Source of the DNA: Amblyomma americanum
Lineage: Eukaryota > Arthropoda > Arachnida > Ixodida > Ixodidae
Direction of reading: 5' to 3'
NCBI RefSeq assembly: GCF_052857255.1
Contig: NW_027526678.1
Location: forward strand, 88,809 to 152,808
Length of the DNA: 64,000 bases
Shown here: piece by piece, positions 47,399 through 60,790 of the stretch
How positions within the stretch are numbered: position 1 is the stretch's first letter
Layout: each line of letters starts with the position of its first letter
Position numbers and translations under genes: made by a program
The notes under the pieces: generated by a model
The model's database searches: none
What the model was told of the DNA's origin: nothing
What the model saw: only the letters and a program-made list of their open reading frames with translations

Positions 47399-50300
47399 GT
47401 TGGACTAAGCAAGAATACGTGCTTTTCGCGCAGTTATAAGAGAAAAAGTTTTGACGCGTGTCACAGGGACACGTGTAAAACCGATGTGTTCAGATATAAC
47501 TCGTTTTGGTATAAAACAGCTTGTTTCGTTGTTTTAAGCAAGAATACATGCTTTTCGCGCAGTTATAGAAGAAAAACTTTTGACGCGTATTAGAGAGACA
47601 CTTGTAAAACCGATGTGTTCAGATTTAGCTCATCTCGGTCTAAAACAGCTTGTTTCGCTGTATTAAGCAAGAATACATGCTTTTCGCGCAGTTATAAGAG
47701 AAAAAGTTTTGACGCGTGTCACAGGGACACTTGTAAAACCGATGTGTTGTGATTTAGCTTGTTTCGGTCTAAAACAGCTTGTTTCGCTGTATTAAGCAAG
47801 AATACGTGCTTTTCGCGCAGTTATAAGAGAAAAAGTTTTGACACGTGTCACAGGGACACTTGTGAAACCGATGTGCTCAGATTTACCTCGTTTCGGTCTA
47901 AAACAGCTTGTTTCGTTGAACTAAGCACGAATACATGCTTTTCGCGCAGTTATAAGAGAAAAAAGTTTTGACGCGTATCAGAGGAACACTTGTAAAACCG
48001 ATGTGTTGCGATTTAGCTCGTTTCGGTCTAAAACAGCTTGTTTCGCTGTATTAAGCAGGAATACATGCTTTTCGCGCAGTTATAAGAGAAAACGTTTTAA
48101 AGGCATGTCACAGGGACACTTGTAAAACCGATGTGTTCAGATTTACCACGTTTCGGTCTAAAACAGCTTGTTTCGTTAGACTAAGCACGAATACATGCTT
48201 TTCGCGCAGTTATAAGAGAAAAAGTTTTGACGCGTATCAGAGGAACACTTGTAAAACCGATGTGTTGTGATTTAGCTCGTTTCGGTCTAAAACAGCTTGT
48301 TTCGTTGTATTAAGCAAGAATACATGCTTTTCGCGCAGTTATAAGAGAAAAAGTTTTGACGCGTGTCACAGGGACACTTGTAAAACCGATGTGTTCAGAT
48401 TTACCTCGTTTCGGTCTAAAACAGCTTGTTTCGTTGTATTAAGCACGAATACCTGCTTTTCGCGCAGTTATAAGAGAAAAAGTTTAGACGCGTATCAGAG
48501 GAACACTTGTAAAACCGATGTGTTGTGATTTAGCTCGTTTCGGTCTAAAACAGCTTGTTTTGTTGTATTAAGCAAGAATACATGCTTTTCGCGCAGTTAT
48601 AAGAGAAAAAGTTTAGACGCGTATCAGAGGAACACTTGTAAAACCGATGTGTTGTGATTTAGCTCGTTTCGGTCTAAAACAGCTTGTTTCGCTGTATTAA
48701 GCAAGAATACATGCTTTTCGCGCAGTTATAAGAGAAAAAATTTTGACGCGTGTCACAGGGACACTTGTAAAACCGATGTGTTCAGATTTACCTCGTTTCG
48801 GTCTAAAACAGCTTGTTTCGTTGAACTAAGCACGAATACATGCTTTTCGCGCAGTTATAAGAGAAAAGGTTTTGACGCGTATCAGAGGAACACTTGTAAA
48901 ACCGATGTGTTGTGATTTAGCTCGTTTCGGTCTAAAACAGCTTGTTTCGTTGTATTAAGCAAGAATACATGCTTTTCGCGCAGTTATAAGAGAAAAAGTT
49001 TTGACGCGTATCAGAGGAACACTTGTAAAACCGATGTGTTGTGATTTAGCTCGTTTTGGTCTAAAACAGCTTGTTTCGCTGTATTAAGCAAGAATACATG
49101 CTTTTCGCGCAGTTACAAGAGAAAAAGTTTTGACGCGTGTCACAGGGACACTAGTAAAACCGATGTGTTCAGATTTAGCTCGTTTCGGTCTAAAACAGCA
49201 TGTTTCGCTGTATTAAGCACGAATACATGCTTTTCGCGCAGTTACAAGAGAAAAAGTTTTGACGCGTGTCACAGGGACACTTGTAAAACCGATGTGTTCA
49301 GATCTAGCTCGTTTTGGTGTAAAACAGCTTGTTTCGTTGTATTAAGCACGAATACATGCTTTTCGGGCAGTTATAAGAGAAAAAGTTTAGACGCGTATCA
49401 GAGGAGCACTTGTAAAACCGATGTGTTGTGACTTAGCTCGTTTCGGTCTAAAACAGCTTGTTTCGTTGTATTAAGCAAGAATACATGCTTTTCGCGCAGT
49501 TATAAGAAAAAAAGTTTTGACGCGTATCAGAGGAACACTTGTAAAACCGATGTGTTGTGATTTAGCTCGTTTCGGTCTAAAACAGCTTGTTTCGCTGTAG
49601 TAAGCAAGAATACATGCTTTTCGCGCAGTTATAAGACAAAAAGTTTTGACGCTTGTCACAGGGACACTTGTGAAACCGATGTGTTGCGATTTAGCTCGTT
49701 TCGGTCTAAAACAGCTTGTTTCTTTGTATTAAGCAAGAATACATGCTTTTCGCGCAGTTTAAGAGAAAAAGTTTTGACGCGTATCAGAGGAACACTTGTC
49801 AAACCGATGTGTTGTGATTTAGCTCGTTTCGGTCTAAAACAACTTGTTTCGCTGTATTAAGCAAGAATACATGCTTTTCGCGCAGTTATAAGAGAAAAAG
49901 TTTTTGACGCGTGTCACAGGGACACTTGTGAAACCGATGTGTTCAAATTTAGCTCGTTTCGGTCTAAAACAACTTGTTTCGTTGTATTAAGCACGAATAC
50001 ATGCTTTTCGCGCAGTTATAAGAGAAAAAAGTTTTGACGCGTATCAGAGGAAGACTTGTAAAACCGATGTGTTGTGATTTAGCCCGTTTGGTCTAAAACA
50101 GCTTGTTTCGCTGTATTAAGCATGAAAACGTGCTTTTCGCGTAGTTATAAGAGAAAAAGTTTTGACGCGTATCCAGAGGAACACTTGTAAAACCGATGTG
50201 TTGTGATTTAGCTCGATTTGGTCTAAAACAGCTTGTTTCGCTGTATTAAGCAAGAATACATGCTTTTTCGCGCAGTTATTAGCGAAAAAGGTTTGACGAG

Positions 50301-50629
50301 TATCACGTGGAACAATTGTAATACGATGTGTTGTGATTTGGCTCGTTTACGGTCGAAACAGCTTGTTTCGTTGTATTAAGCAAGAATACATTCTTTTCGC
50401 GCAGTTATAAGAGAAAAAGTTTTGACGCGTATCAGAGGAACACTTGTAAAACCGATGTGTTGTGATTTACCTCGTTTTCGGTCTAAAGCAGCCTGTTTCG
50501 CTGTATTAAGCAAGAATACATGCTTTTCGCGCAGTTATAAGAGAAAAAGCTTTAAAGGCATGTCACAGGGACACTTGTAAAACGATGTGTTCAGATTTAC
50601 CTCGTTTCGGTCTAAAAACAGCTTGTTTC
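47399..50629 (+). repeat. HOR unit D1 (25-mer, 3231 bp)
   Basis: Opens with the domain D marker GTTGGACTAAGCAAG, which follows a TTTTAAAGGCATGTCACAG monomer. Contains the 12-bp palindrome at 47839-47850. Its last third (about 49100-49830) matches the end of D3 (about 57200-57930) at an offset of 8,098 bp. It then has about five monomers (roughly 49830-50470) absent there, and rejoins at GGTCTAAAGCAGCCTG. Confidence 0.8.
47839..47850. other. 12-bp perfect palindrome, first of five in domain D
   Basis: TGACACGTGTCA reads the same on both strands and arises from one change (GACGCG to GACACG) in a class 2 monomer. The same palindrome is at 51067-51078, 53776-53787, 58518-58529 and 61231-61242, once per D unit and always two monomers after the TAGCTCATCT monomer. 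It includes CACGTG. It lies in a monomer that also has CTTGTGAAACC and GTGCTCAG. Confidence 0.85.
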
Positions 50630-51880
50630 GTTGGACTAAGCAAGAATACGTGCTTTTCGCGCAGTTATAAGAGAAAAAGTTTTGACGCGTGTCACAGGGA
50701 CACGTGTAAAACCGATGTGTTCAGATATAGCTCGTTTTGGTATAAAACAGCTTGTTTCGTTGTTTAAGCACGAATACATGCTTTTCGCGCAGTTATAGAA
50801 GAAAACTTTTGACGCGTATTAGAGAGACACTTGTAAAACCGATGTGTTCAGATTTAGCTCATCTAGGTCTAAAACAGCTTGTTTCGCTGTATTAAGCAAG
50901 AATACATGCTTTTCGCGCAGTTATAAGAGAAAAAGTTTTGACGCGTGTCACAGGGACACTTGTAAAACCGATGTGTTGTGATTTAGCTCGTTTCGGTCTA
51001 AAACAGCTTGTTCGCTGTATTAAGCAAGAATACGTGCTTTTCCCGCAGTTATAAGAGAAAAAGTTTTGACACGTGTCACAGGGACACTTGTGAAACCGAT
51101 GTGCTCAGATTTACCTCGTTTCGGTCTAAAACAGCTTGTTTCGTTGAACTAAGCACGAATACATGCTTTTCGCGCAGTTATAAGAGAAAAAAGTTTTGAC
51201 GCGTATCAGAGGAACACTTGTAAAACCGATGTGTTGTGATTTAACTCGTTTCGTCTAAACAGCTTGTTTCGCTGTATTAAGCAAGAATACATGCTTTTCG
51301 CGCAGTTATTAGCGAAAAAGTTTTGACGAGTATCACGTGGAACAATTGTAATACCGATGTGTTGTGATTTGCTCGTTTCGGTCTAAAACAGCTTGTTTCG
51401 TTGTATTAAGCAAGAATACATTCTTTTCGCGCAGTTATCAGAGAAAAAGTTTTGACGCGTATCAGAGGAACACTTGTAAAACCAATGTGTTAAGATTTAC
51501 ATCGTTTCGGTCTAAAACAGCTTGTTTCGTTGAACATAGCACGAATACATGCTTTTCGCGCAGTTATAAGAGAAAAAAAGTTTTGACGCGTATCAGAGGA
51601 ACACTTGTAAACCGATGTGTTGTGATTTAGCTCGTTTCGGTCTAAAACAGCTTGTTTCGCTGTATTAAGCAAGAATACATGCTTTTCGCGCAGTTATAAG
51701 AGAAAAAGTTTTGACGCGTGTCACAGGGACACTTGTAAAACCGATGTGTTCAGATTTAGCTCGTTTCGGTCTAAAACAGCTTGTTTCGTCGTATTAAGCA
51801 CGAATACATGCTTTTCGCGCAGTTATAAGAGAAAAAGTTTAGACGCGTATCAGAGGAACACTTGTAAAACGATGTGTTGC
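50080..51880. other. Patch dense in single-base indels
   Basis: At least thirteen one-base gains or losses occur within 1.8 kb, many in or beside homopolymers: AGCCCGTTTGGTC (50081), ATCCAGAGG (50171), GCTTTTTCG (50262), TAATACGATG (50319), GTTTACGGTCG (50345), CGTTTTCGG (50473), AAAACGATG (50578), CTAAAAACAGC (50612), TTGTTTAAGC, GAAGAAAACTTTTG, CTTGTTCGC (51008), CGTCTAAACAGC (51252), TGTAAACCG (51607). Most are absent from the matching part of D4 (57900-59350). Either local consensus error or a decaying stretch. Confidence 0.7.
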
Positions 51881-53335
51881 GATTTAGCTCGTTTCGGTCT
51901 AAAACAGCTTGTTTCGCTGTATTAAGCAAGAATATATGCTTTTCGCACAGTTATAAGAGAAAAAGATTTGACGCGTGTCACAGGGACACTTGTAAAACCG
52001 ATGTGTTGTGATTTAGCTCGTTTCGGTCTAAAACAACTTGTTTCGCTGTAGTAAGCAAGAATACATGCTTTTCGCGCAGTTATAAGACAAAAAGTTTTTA
52101 CGCTTGTCACAGGGACACTTGTGAAACCGATGTGTTGCGATTTAGCTCGTTTCGGTCTAAAACAGCTTGTTTCTTTGTATTAAGCAAGAATACATGCTTT
52201 TCGCGCAGTTTAAGAGAAAAAGTTTTGACGCGTATCAGAGGAACACTTGTAAAACTGATGTGTTGTGATTTAGCTCGTTTCGGTCTAAAACAACTTGTTT
52301 CGCTGTATGAGGCAAGAATACATGCTTTTCGCGCAGTTATAAGAGAAAAAGTTTTGACGCGTGTCACAGGGACACTAGTAAAACCGATGTGTTCAAATTT
52401 AGCTCGTTTCGGTCTAAAACAACTTGTTTCGTTGTATTAAGCACGAATACATGCTTTTCGCGCAGTTATAAGAGAAAAAAGTTTTGACGCGTATCAGAGG
52501 AACACTTGTAAAACCGATGTGTTGCGATTTAGCTCGTTTCGGTCTAAAACAGCTTGTTTCGCTGTATTAAGCACGAATACATGCTTTTCGCGCAGTTATA
52601 GGAGAAAAAGTTTGACGCGTATCAGAGGAACACTTGTAAAACCGATGTGTTGTGATTTAACTCGTTTCGGTCTAAAACAGCTTGTTTCGCTGTATTAAGC
52701 AAGAATACATGCTTTTCGCGCAGTTATAAGAGAAAAGGTTGTGACGCGTGTCACAGGGACACTAGTAAAACCGATGTGTTCAGATTTAGCTCGTTTCGGT
52801 CTAAAACAGCATGTTTCGCTGTATTAAGCATGAATACATGCTTTTCGCGCAGTTACAAGAGAAAAAGTTTTGACGCGTATCAGAGGAACACTTGTAAAAC
52901 CAATGTGTTAAGATTTACCTCGTTTCGGTCTAAAACAGCTTGTTTTGTTGAACATAGCACGAATACATGCTTTTCGCGCAGTTATAAGAGAAAAAAGTTT
53001 TGACGCGTATCAGAGCAACACTTGTAAAACCGATGTGTTGTGATTTAGCTCGTTTCGGTCTAAAACAGCTTGTTTCGCTGTATTAAGCAAGAATACATGC
53101 TTTTCGCGCAGTTATAAGAGAAAAAGTTTTGACGCGTGTCACAGGGACACTTGTAAAACCGATGTGTTCAGATTTAGCTCGTTTCGGTCTAAAACAGCTT
53201 GTTTCGTCGTATTAAGCACGAATACATGCTTTTCGCGCAGTTATAAGAGAAAAAGTTTTAAAGGCATGTCACAGGGACACTTGTAAAACCGATGTGTTCA
53301 GATTTACCTCGTTTCGGTCTAAAACAGCTTGTTTC
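50630..53335 (+). repeat. HOR unit D2 (21-mer, 2706 bp)
   Basis: Same monomer order as D4, offset about 7.45 kb. Many single-base insertions and deletions in its first 1.2 kb are not shared with D4, for example CTTGTTCGCTG at 51008. Contains GAACATAGCACG monomers and the AATATATGC variant at 51931, both also in D4. Confidence 0.82.
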
Positions 53336-56300
53336 GTTGGACTAAGCAAGAATACGTGCTTTTCGCGCAGTTATAAGAGAAAAAGTTTTGACGCGTGTCA
53401 CAGGGACACGTGTAAAACCGATGTGTTACGATATAGCTCGTTTTGGTATAAAACAGCTTGTTTCGTTGTTTTAAGCACGAATACATGCTTTTCGCGCAGT
53501 TATAGAAGAAAAGCTTTTGACGCGTATTAGAGAGACACTTGTAAAACCGATGTGTTCAGATTTAGCTCATCTAGGTCTAAAACAGCTTGTTTCGCTGTAT
53601 TAAGCAAGAATACATGCTTTTCGCGCAGTTATAAGAGAAAACGTTTTGACGCGTGTCACAGGGACACTTGTAAAACCGATGTGTTGTGATTTAGCTCGTT
53701 TCGGTCTAAAACAGCTTGTTTCGCTGTATTAAGCAAGAATACGTGCTTTTCGCGCAGTTATAAGAGAAAAAGTTTTGACACGTGTCACAGGGACACTTGT
53801 GAAACCGATGTGCTCAGATTTACCTCGTTTCGGTCTAAAACAGCTTGTTTCGTTGAACTAAGCACGAATACATGCTTTTCGCGCAGTTATAAGAGAAAAA
53901 AGTTTTGACGCGTATCAGAGGAACACTTGTAAAACCGATGTGTTGCGATTTAGCTCGTTTCGGTCTAAAACAGCTTGTTTCGCTGTATTAAGCACGAATA
54001 CATGCTTTTCGCGCAGTTATAGGAGAAAAAGTTTTGACGCGTATCAGAGGAACACTTGTAAAACCGATGTGTTGTGATTTAACTCGTTTCGGTCTAAAAC
54101 AGCTTGTTTCGCTGTATTAAGCAAGAATACATGCTTTTCGCGCAGTTATAAGAGAAAAGGTTGTGACGCGTGTCACAGGGACACTAGTAAAACCGATGTG
54201 TTCAGATTTAGCTCGTTTCGGTCTAAAACAGCATGTTTCGCTGTATTAAGCATGAATACATGCTTTTCGCGCAGTTACAAGAGAAAAAGTTTTGACGCGT
54301 GTCACAGGGACACTTGTAAAACCGATGTGTTCAGATCTAGCTCGTTTTGGTGTAAAACAGCTTGTTTCGTTGTATTAAGCACGAATACATGCTTTTCGCG
54401 CAGTTTTAAGAGAAAAAGTTTAGACGCGTATCAGAGGAACACTTGTAAAACCGATGTGTTGTGATTTAGCTCGTTTCGGTCTAAAACAGCTTGTTTCGTT
54501 GTATTAAGCAAGAATACATGCTTTTCGCGCAGTTATAAGAGAAAAAGTTTCGACGCGTGTCACAGGGACACTTGTAAAACCGAGGTGTTCAGATCTAGCT
54601 CGTTTTGGTGTAAAACAGCTTGTTTCGTTGTATTAAGCACGAATACATGCTTTTCGCGCAGTTATAAGAGAAAAAGTTTAGACGCGTATCAGAGGAACAC
54701 TAGTAAAACCGATGTGTTGTGATTTAGCTCGTTTCGGTCTAAAACAGCTTGTTTCGTTGTATTAAGCAAGAATACATGCTTTTCGCGCAGTTATAAGAGA
54801 AAAAGTTTTGACGCGTATCAGAGGAACACTTGTAAAACCGATGTGTTGTGATTTAGCTCGTTTTGGTCTAAAACAGCTTGTTTCGCTGTATTAAGCAAGA
54901 ATACATGCTTTTCGCGCAGTTATTAGCGAAAAAGTTTTGACGAGTATCACGTGGAACAATTGTAATACCGATGTGTTGTGATTTGGCTCGTTTCGGTCTA
55001 AAACAGCTTGTTTCGTTGTATTAAGCAAGAATACATTCTTTTCGCGCAGTTATCAGAGAAAAAGTTTTGAAGCGTATCAGAGGAACACTTGTAAAACCAA
55101 TATGTTCAGATTTACCTCGTTTCGGTCTAAAACAGCTTGTTTCGTTGAACATAGCACGAATACATGCTTTTCGCGCAGTTATAAGAGAAAAAAGTTTTGA
55201 CGCGTATCAGAGGAACACTTGTAAAACCGATGTGTTGTGATTTAGCTCGTTTCGGTCTAAAACAGCTTGTTTCGCTGTATTAAGCAAGAATACATGCTTT
55301 TCGCGCAGTTATAAGAGAAAAAGTTTTGACGCGTGTCACAGGGACACTTGTAAAACCGATGTGTTCAGATTTAGCTCGTTTCGGTCTAAAACAGCTTGTT
55401 TCGTCGTATTAAGCACGAATACATGCTTTTCGCGCAGTTATAAGAGAAAAAGTTTAGACGCGTATCAGAGGAACACTTGTAAACCGATGTGTTGCGATTT
55501 AGCTTGTTTCGGTCTAAAACAGCTTGTTTCGCTGTATTAAGCAAGAATACATGCTTTTCGCACAGTTATAAGAGAAAAAGTTTTGACGCGTGTCACAGGG
55601 ACACTTGTAAAACCGATGTGTTGTGATTTAGCTCGTTTCGGTCTAAAACAGCTTGTTTCTTTGTATTAAGCAAGAATACATGCTTTTCGCGTAGTTATAA
55701 GACGAAAAGTTTTGACGCGTATCAGAGGAACACTTGTAAAACCGATGTGTTGTGATTTAGCTCGTTTCGGTCTAAAACAGCTTGTTTCGCTGTATTAAGC
55801 AAGAATACATGCTTTTCGCGCAGTTATAAGAGAAAAAGTTTTGACGCGTGTCACAGGGACACTTGTAAAACCGATGTGTTCAAATTTAGCTCGTTTCGGT
55901 CTAAAACAACTTGTTTCGTTGTATTAAGCACGAATACATGCTTTTCGCGCAGTTATAAGAGAAAAAAGTTTTGACGCGTATCAGAGGAAGACTTGTAAAA
56001 CCGATGTGTTGTGATTTAGCTCGTTTTGGTCTAAAACAGCTTGTTTCGCAGTATTAAGCAAGAATACGTGATTTTCGCGTAGTTATAAGAGAAAAAGTTT
56101 AGACGCGTATCAGAGGAACACTTGTAAAACGATGTGTTGTGATTTAGCTCGTTTCGGTCTAAAACAGCTTGTTTCGTTGTATTAAGCAAGATGTGACGCG
56201 TATCAGAGGAACACTTGTAAAGCCGATGTGTTGTGATTTAGCTCGTTTCGGTCTAAAACAGCTTGTTTCGCTGTATTAAGCAGGAATACATGCTTTTCGC

Positions 56301-58077
56301 GCAGTTATAAGAGAAAAAGTTTTAAAGGGCATGTCACAGGGACACTTGTAAAACCGATGTGTTCAGATTTACCACGTTTCGGTCTAAACAGCTTGTTTCG
56401 TCGTAATTAGCACGAATACATGCTTTTCGCGCAGTTATAAGAGAAAAAGTTTAGACGCGTATCAGAGGAACACTTGTAAAACCGATGTGTTGCGATTTAG
56501 CTCGTTTCGGTCTAAAACAGCTTGTTTCGCTGTATTAAGCAAGAATACATGCTTTTCGCACAGTTATAAGAGAAAAAGTTTTGACGCGTGTCACAGGGAC
56601 ACTTGTAAAACCGATGTGTTGTGATTTAGCTCGTTTCGGTCTAAAAGAGCTTGTTTCTTTGTATTAAGCAAGAATACATGCTTTTCGCGCAGTTATAAGA
56701 CAAAAAGTTTTGACGCGTATCAGAGGAACACTTGTAAAACCGATGTGTTGTGATTTAGCTCGTTTCGGTCTAAAACAGCTTGTTTCGCTGTATTAAGCAA
56801 GAATACATGCTTTTCGCGCAGTTATAAGAGAAAAAGTTTTGACGCGTGTCACAGGGACACTTGTAAACCCGATGTGTTCAAATTTAGCTCGTTTCGGTCT
56901 AAAACAACTTGTTTCGTTGTATTAAGCACGAATACATGCTTTTCGCGCAGTTATAAGAGAAAAAAGTTTTGTCGCGTATCAGAGGAACACTTGTAAAACC
57001 GATGTGTTGCGATTTAGCTCGTTTCGGTCTAAAACAGCTTGTTTCGCTGTATTAAGCACGAATACATGCTTTTCCGCGCAGTAATAGGAGAAAAAGTTTT
57101 GACGCGTATCAGAGGAACACTTGTAAAACCGATGTGTTGTGATTTAACTCGTTTCGGTCTAAAACAGCTTGTTTCGCTGTATTAAGCAAGAATACATGCT
57201 TTTCGCGCAGTCATAAGAGAAAAGGTTGTGACGCGTGTCACAGGGACACTAGTAAAACCGATGTGTTCAGATTTAGCTCGTTTCGGTCTAAAACAGCATG
57301 TTTCGCTGTATTAAGCACGAATACATGCTTTTCGCGCAGTTACAAGAGAAAAAGTTTTGACGCGTGTCACAGGGACACTTGTAAAACCGATGTGTTCAGA
57401 TCTAGCTCGTTTTGGTGTAAAACAGCTTGTTTCGTTGTATTAAGCACGAATACATGCTTTTCGGGCAGTTATAAGAGAAAAAGTTTAGACGCGTATCAGA
57501 GGAGCACTTGTAAAACCGATGTGTTGTGATTTAGCTCGTTTCGGTCTAAAACAGCTTGTTTCGTTGTATTAAGCAAGAATACATGCTTTTCGCGCAGTTA
57601 TAAGAAAAAAGTTTTGACGCGTATCAGAGGAACACTTGTAAAACCGATGTGTTGTGATTTAGCTCGTTTCGGTCTAAAACAGCTTGTTTCGCTGTAGTAA
57701 GCAAGAATACATGCTTTTCGCGCAGTTATAAGACAAAAAGTTTTGACGCTTGTCACAGGGACACTTGTGAAACCGATGTGTTGCGATTTAGCTCGTTTCG
57801 GTCTAAAACAGCTTGTTTCTTTGTATTAAGCAAGAATACATGCTTTTCGCGCAGTTTAAGAGAAAAAGTTTTGACGCGTATCAGAGGAACACTTGTAAAA
57901 CCGATGTGTTGTGATTTAGCTCGTTTCGGTCTAAAGCAGCCTGTTTCGCTGTATTAAGCAAGAATACATGCTTTTCGCGCAGTTATAAGAGAAAAAGCTT
58001 TAAAGGCATGTCACAGGGACACTTGTAAAACCGATGTGTTCAGATTTACCTCGTTTCGGTCTAAAACAGCTTGTTTC
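53336..58077 (+). repeat. HOR unit D3 (37-mer, 4742 bp)
   Basis: The longest unit. With D2 it makes a super-repeat of 58 monomers. It includes the only 94-bp deleted copy of domain D (56176-56269, with AAGATGTGACG), and the AGTTTCGACGCGTGTC monomer near 54546. Its first part is repeated in D5 at an offset of 7,455 bp to about 63240. Confidence 0.82.
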
Positions 58078-60790
58078 GTTGGACTAAGCAAGAATACGTG
58101 CTTTTCGCGCAGTTATAAGAGAAAAAGTTTTGACGCGTGTCACAGGGACACGTGTAAAACCGATGTGTTCAGATATAGCTCGTTTTGGTATAAAACAGCT
58201 TGTTTCGTTGTTTTAAGCACGAATACATGCTTTTCGCGCAGTTATAGAAGAAAAACTTTTGACGCGTATTAGAGAGACACTTGTAAAACCGATGTGTTCA
58301 GATTTAGCTCATCTAGGTCTAAAACAGCTTGTTTCGCTGTATTAAGCAAGAATACATGCTTTTCGCGCAGTTATAAGAGAAAAAGTTTTGACGCGTGTCA
58401 CAGGGACACTTGTAAAACCGATGTGTTGTGATATAGCTCGTTTCGGTCTAAAACAGCTTGTTTCGCTGTATTAAGCAAGAATACGTGCTTTTCCCGCAGT
58501 TATAAGAGAAAAAGTTTTGACACGTGTCACAGGGACACTTGTGAAACCGATGTGCTCAGATTTACCTCGTTTCGGTCTAAAACAGCTTGTTTCGTTGAAC
58601 TAAGCACGAATACATGCTTTTCGCGCAGTTATAAGAGAAAAAAGTTTTGACGCGTATCAGAGGAACACTTGTAAAACCGATGTGTTGTGATTTAACTCGT
58701 TTCGTCTAAAACAGCTTGTTTCGCTGTATTAAGCAAGAATACATGCTTTTCGCGCAGTTATTAGCGAAAAAGTTTTGACGAGTATCACGTGGAACAATTG
58801 TAATACCGATGTGTTGTGATTTGGCTCGTTTCGGTCTAAAACAGCTTGTTTCGTTGTATTAAGCAAGAATACATTCTTTTCGCGCAGTTATCAGAGAAAA
58901 AGTTTTGACGCGTATCAGAGGAAACACTTGTAAAACCAATGTGTAAGATTTACATCGTTTCGGTCTAAAACAGCTTGTTTCGTTGAACATAGCACGAATA
59001 CATGCTTTTCGCGCAGTTATAAGAGAAAAAAAGTTTTGACGCGTATCAGAGGAACACTTGTAAAACCGATGTGTTGTGATTTAGCTCGTTTCGGTCTAAA
59101 ACAGCTTGTTTCGCTGTATTAAGCAAGAATACATGCTTTTCGCGCATTTATAAGAGAAAAAGTTTTGACGCGTGTCACAGGGACACTTGTAAAACCGATG
59201 TGTTCAGATTTAGCTCGTTTCGGTCTAAAACAGCTTGTTTCGTCGTATTAAGCACGAATACATGCTTTTTCGCGCAGTTATAAGAGAAAAAGTTTAGACG
59301 CGTATCAGAGGAACACTTGTAAAACCGATGTGTTGCGATTTAGCTCGTTTCGGTCTAAAACAGCTTGTTTCGCTGTATTAAGCAAGAATATATGCTTTTC
59401 GCACAGTTATAAGAGAAAAAGATTTGACGCGTGTCACAGGGACACTTGTAAAACCGATGTGTTGTGATTTAGCTCGTTTCGGTCTAAAACAACTTGTTTC
59501 GCTGTAGTAAGCAAGAATACATGCTTTTCGCGCAGTTATAAGACAAAAAGTTTTTACGCTTGTCACAGGGACACTTGTGAAACCGATGTGTTGCGATTTA
59601 GCTCGTTTCGGTCTAAAACAGCTTGTTTCTTTGTATTAAGCAAGAATACATGCTTTTCGCGCAGTTTAAGAGAAAAAGTTTTGACGCGTATCAGAGGAAC
59701 ACTTGTAAAACTGATGTGTTGTGATTTAGCTCGTTTCGGTCTAAAACAACTTGTTTCGCTGTATTAGGCAAGAATACATGCTTCTTCGCGCAGTTATAAG
59801 AGAAAAAGTTTTGACGCGTGTCACAGGGACACTAGTAAAACCGATGTGTTCAAATTTAGCTCGTTTCGGTCTAAAACAACTTGTTTCGTTGTATTAAGCA
59901 CGAATACATGCTTTTCGCGCAGTTATAAGAGAAAAAAGTTTTGACGCGTATCAGAGGAACACTTGTAAAACCGATGTGTTGCGATTTAGCTCGTTTCGGT
60001 CTAAAACAGCTTGTTTCGCTGTATTAAGCACGAATACATGCTTTTCGCGCAGTTATAGGAGAAAAAGTTTGACGCGTATCAGAGGAACACTTGTAAAACC
60101 GATGTGTTGTGATTTAACTCGTTTCGGTCTAAAACAGCTTGTTTCGCTGTATTAAGCAAGAATACATGCTTTTCGCGCTGTTATAAGAGAAAAGGTTGTG
60201 ACGCGTGTCACAGGGACACTAGTAAAACCGATGTGTTCAGATTTAGCTCGTTTCGGTCTAAAACAGCATGTTTCGCTGTATTAAGCATGAATACATGCTT
60301 TTCGCGCAGTTACAAGAGAAAAAGTTTTGACGCGTATCAGAGGAACACTTGTAAAACCAATGTGTTAAGATTTACCTCGTTTCGGTCTAAAACAGCTTGT
60401 TTTGTTGAACATAGCACGAATACATGCTTTTCGCGCAGTTATAAGAGAAAAAAGTTTTGACGCGTATCAGAGCAACACTTGTAAAACCGATGTGTTGTGA
60501 TTTAGCTCGTTTCGGTCTAAAACAGCTTGTTTCGCTGTATTAAGCAAGAATACATGCTTTTCGCGCAGTTATAAGAGAAAAAGTTTTGACGCGTGTCACA
60601 GGGACACTTGTAAAACCGATGTGTTCAGATTTAGCTCGTTTCGGTCTAAACAGCTTGTTTCGTCGTATTAAGCACGAATACATGCTTTTCGCGCAGTTAT
60701 AAGAGAAAAAGTTTAAAGGCATGTCACAGGGACACTTGTAAAACCGATGTGTTCAGATTTACCTCGTTTCGGTCTAAAACAGCTTGTTTC
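58078..60790 (+). repeat. HOR unit D4 (21-mer, 2713 bp)
   Basis: Second copy of the D2-type 21-mer. Opens with GTTGGACTAAGCAAG. Carries private one-base changes such as GGAAACACTTG (58921), GTGTAAGATTT (58943) and GCTTCTTCGCG (59781). Confidence 0.82.
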
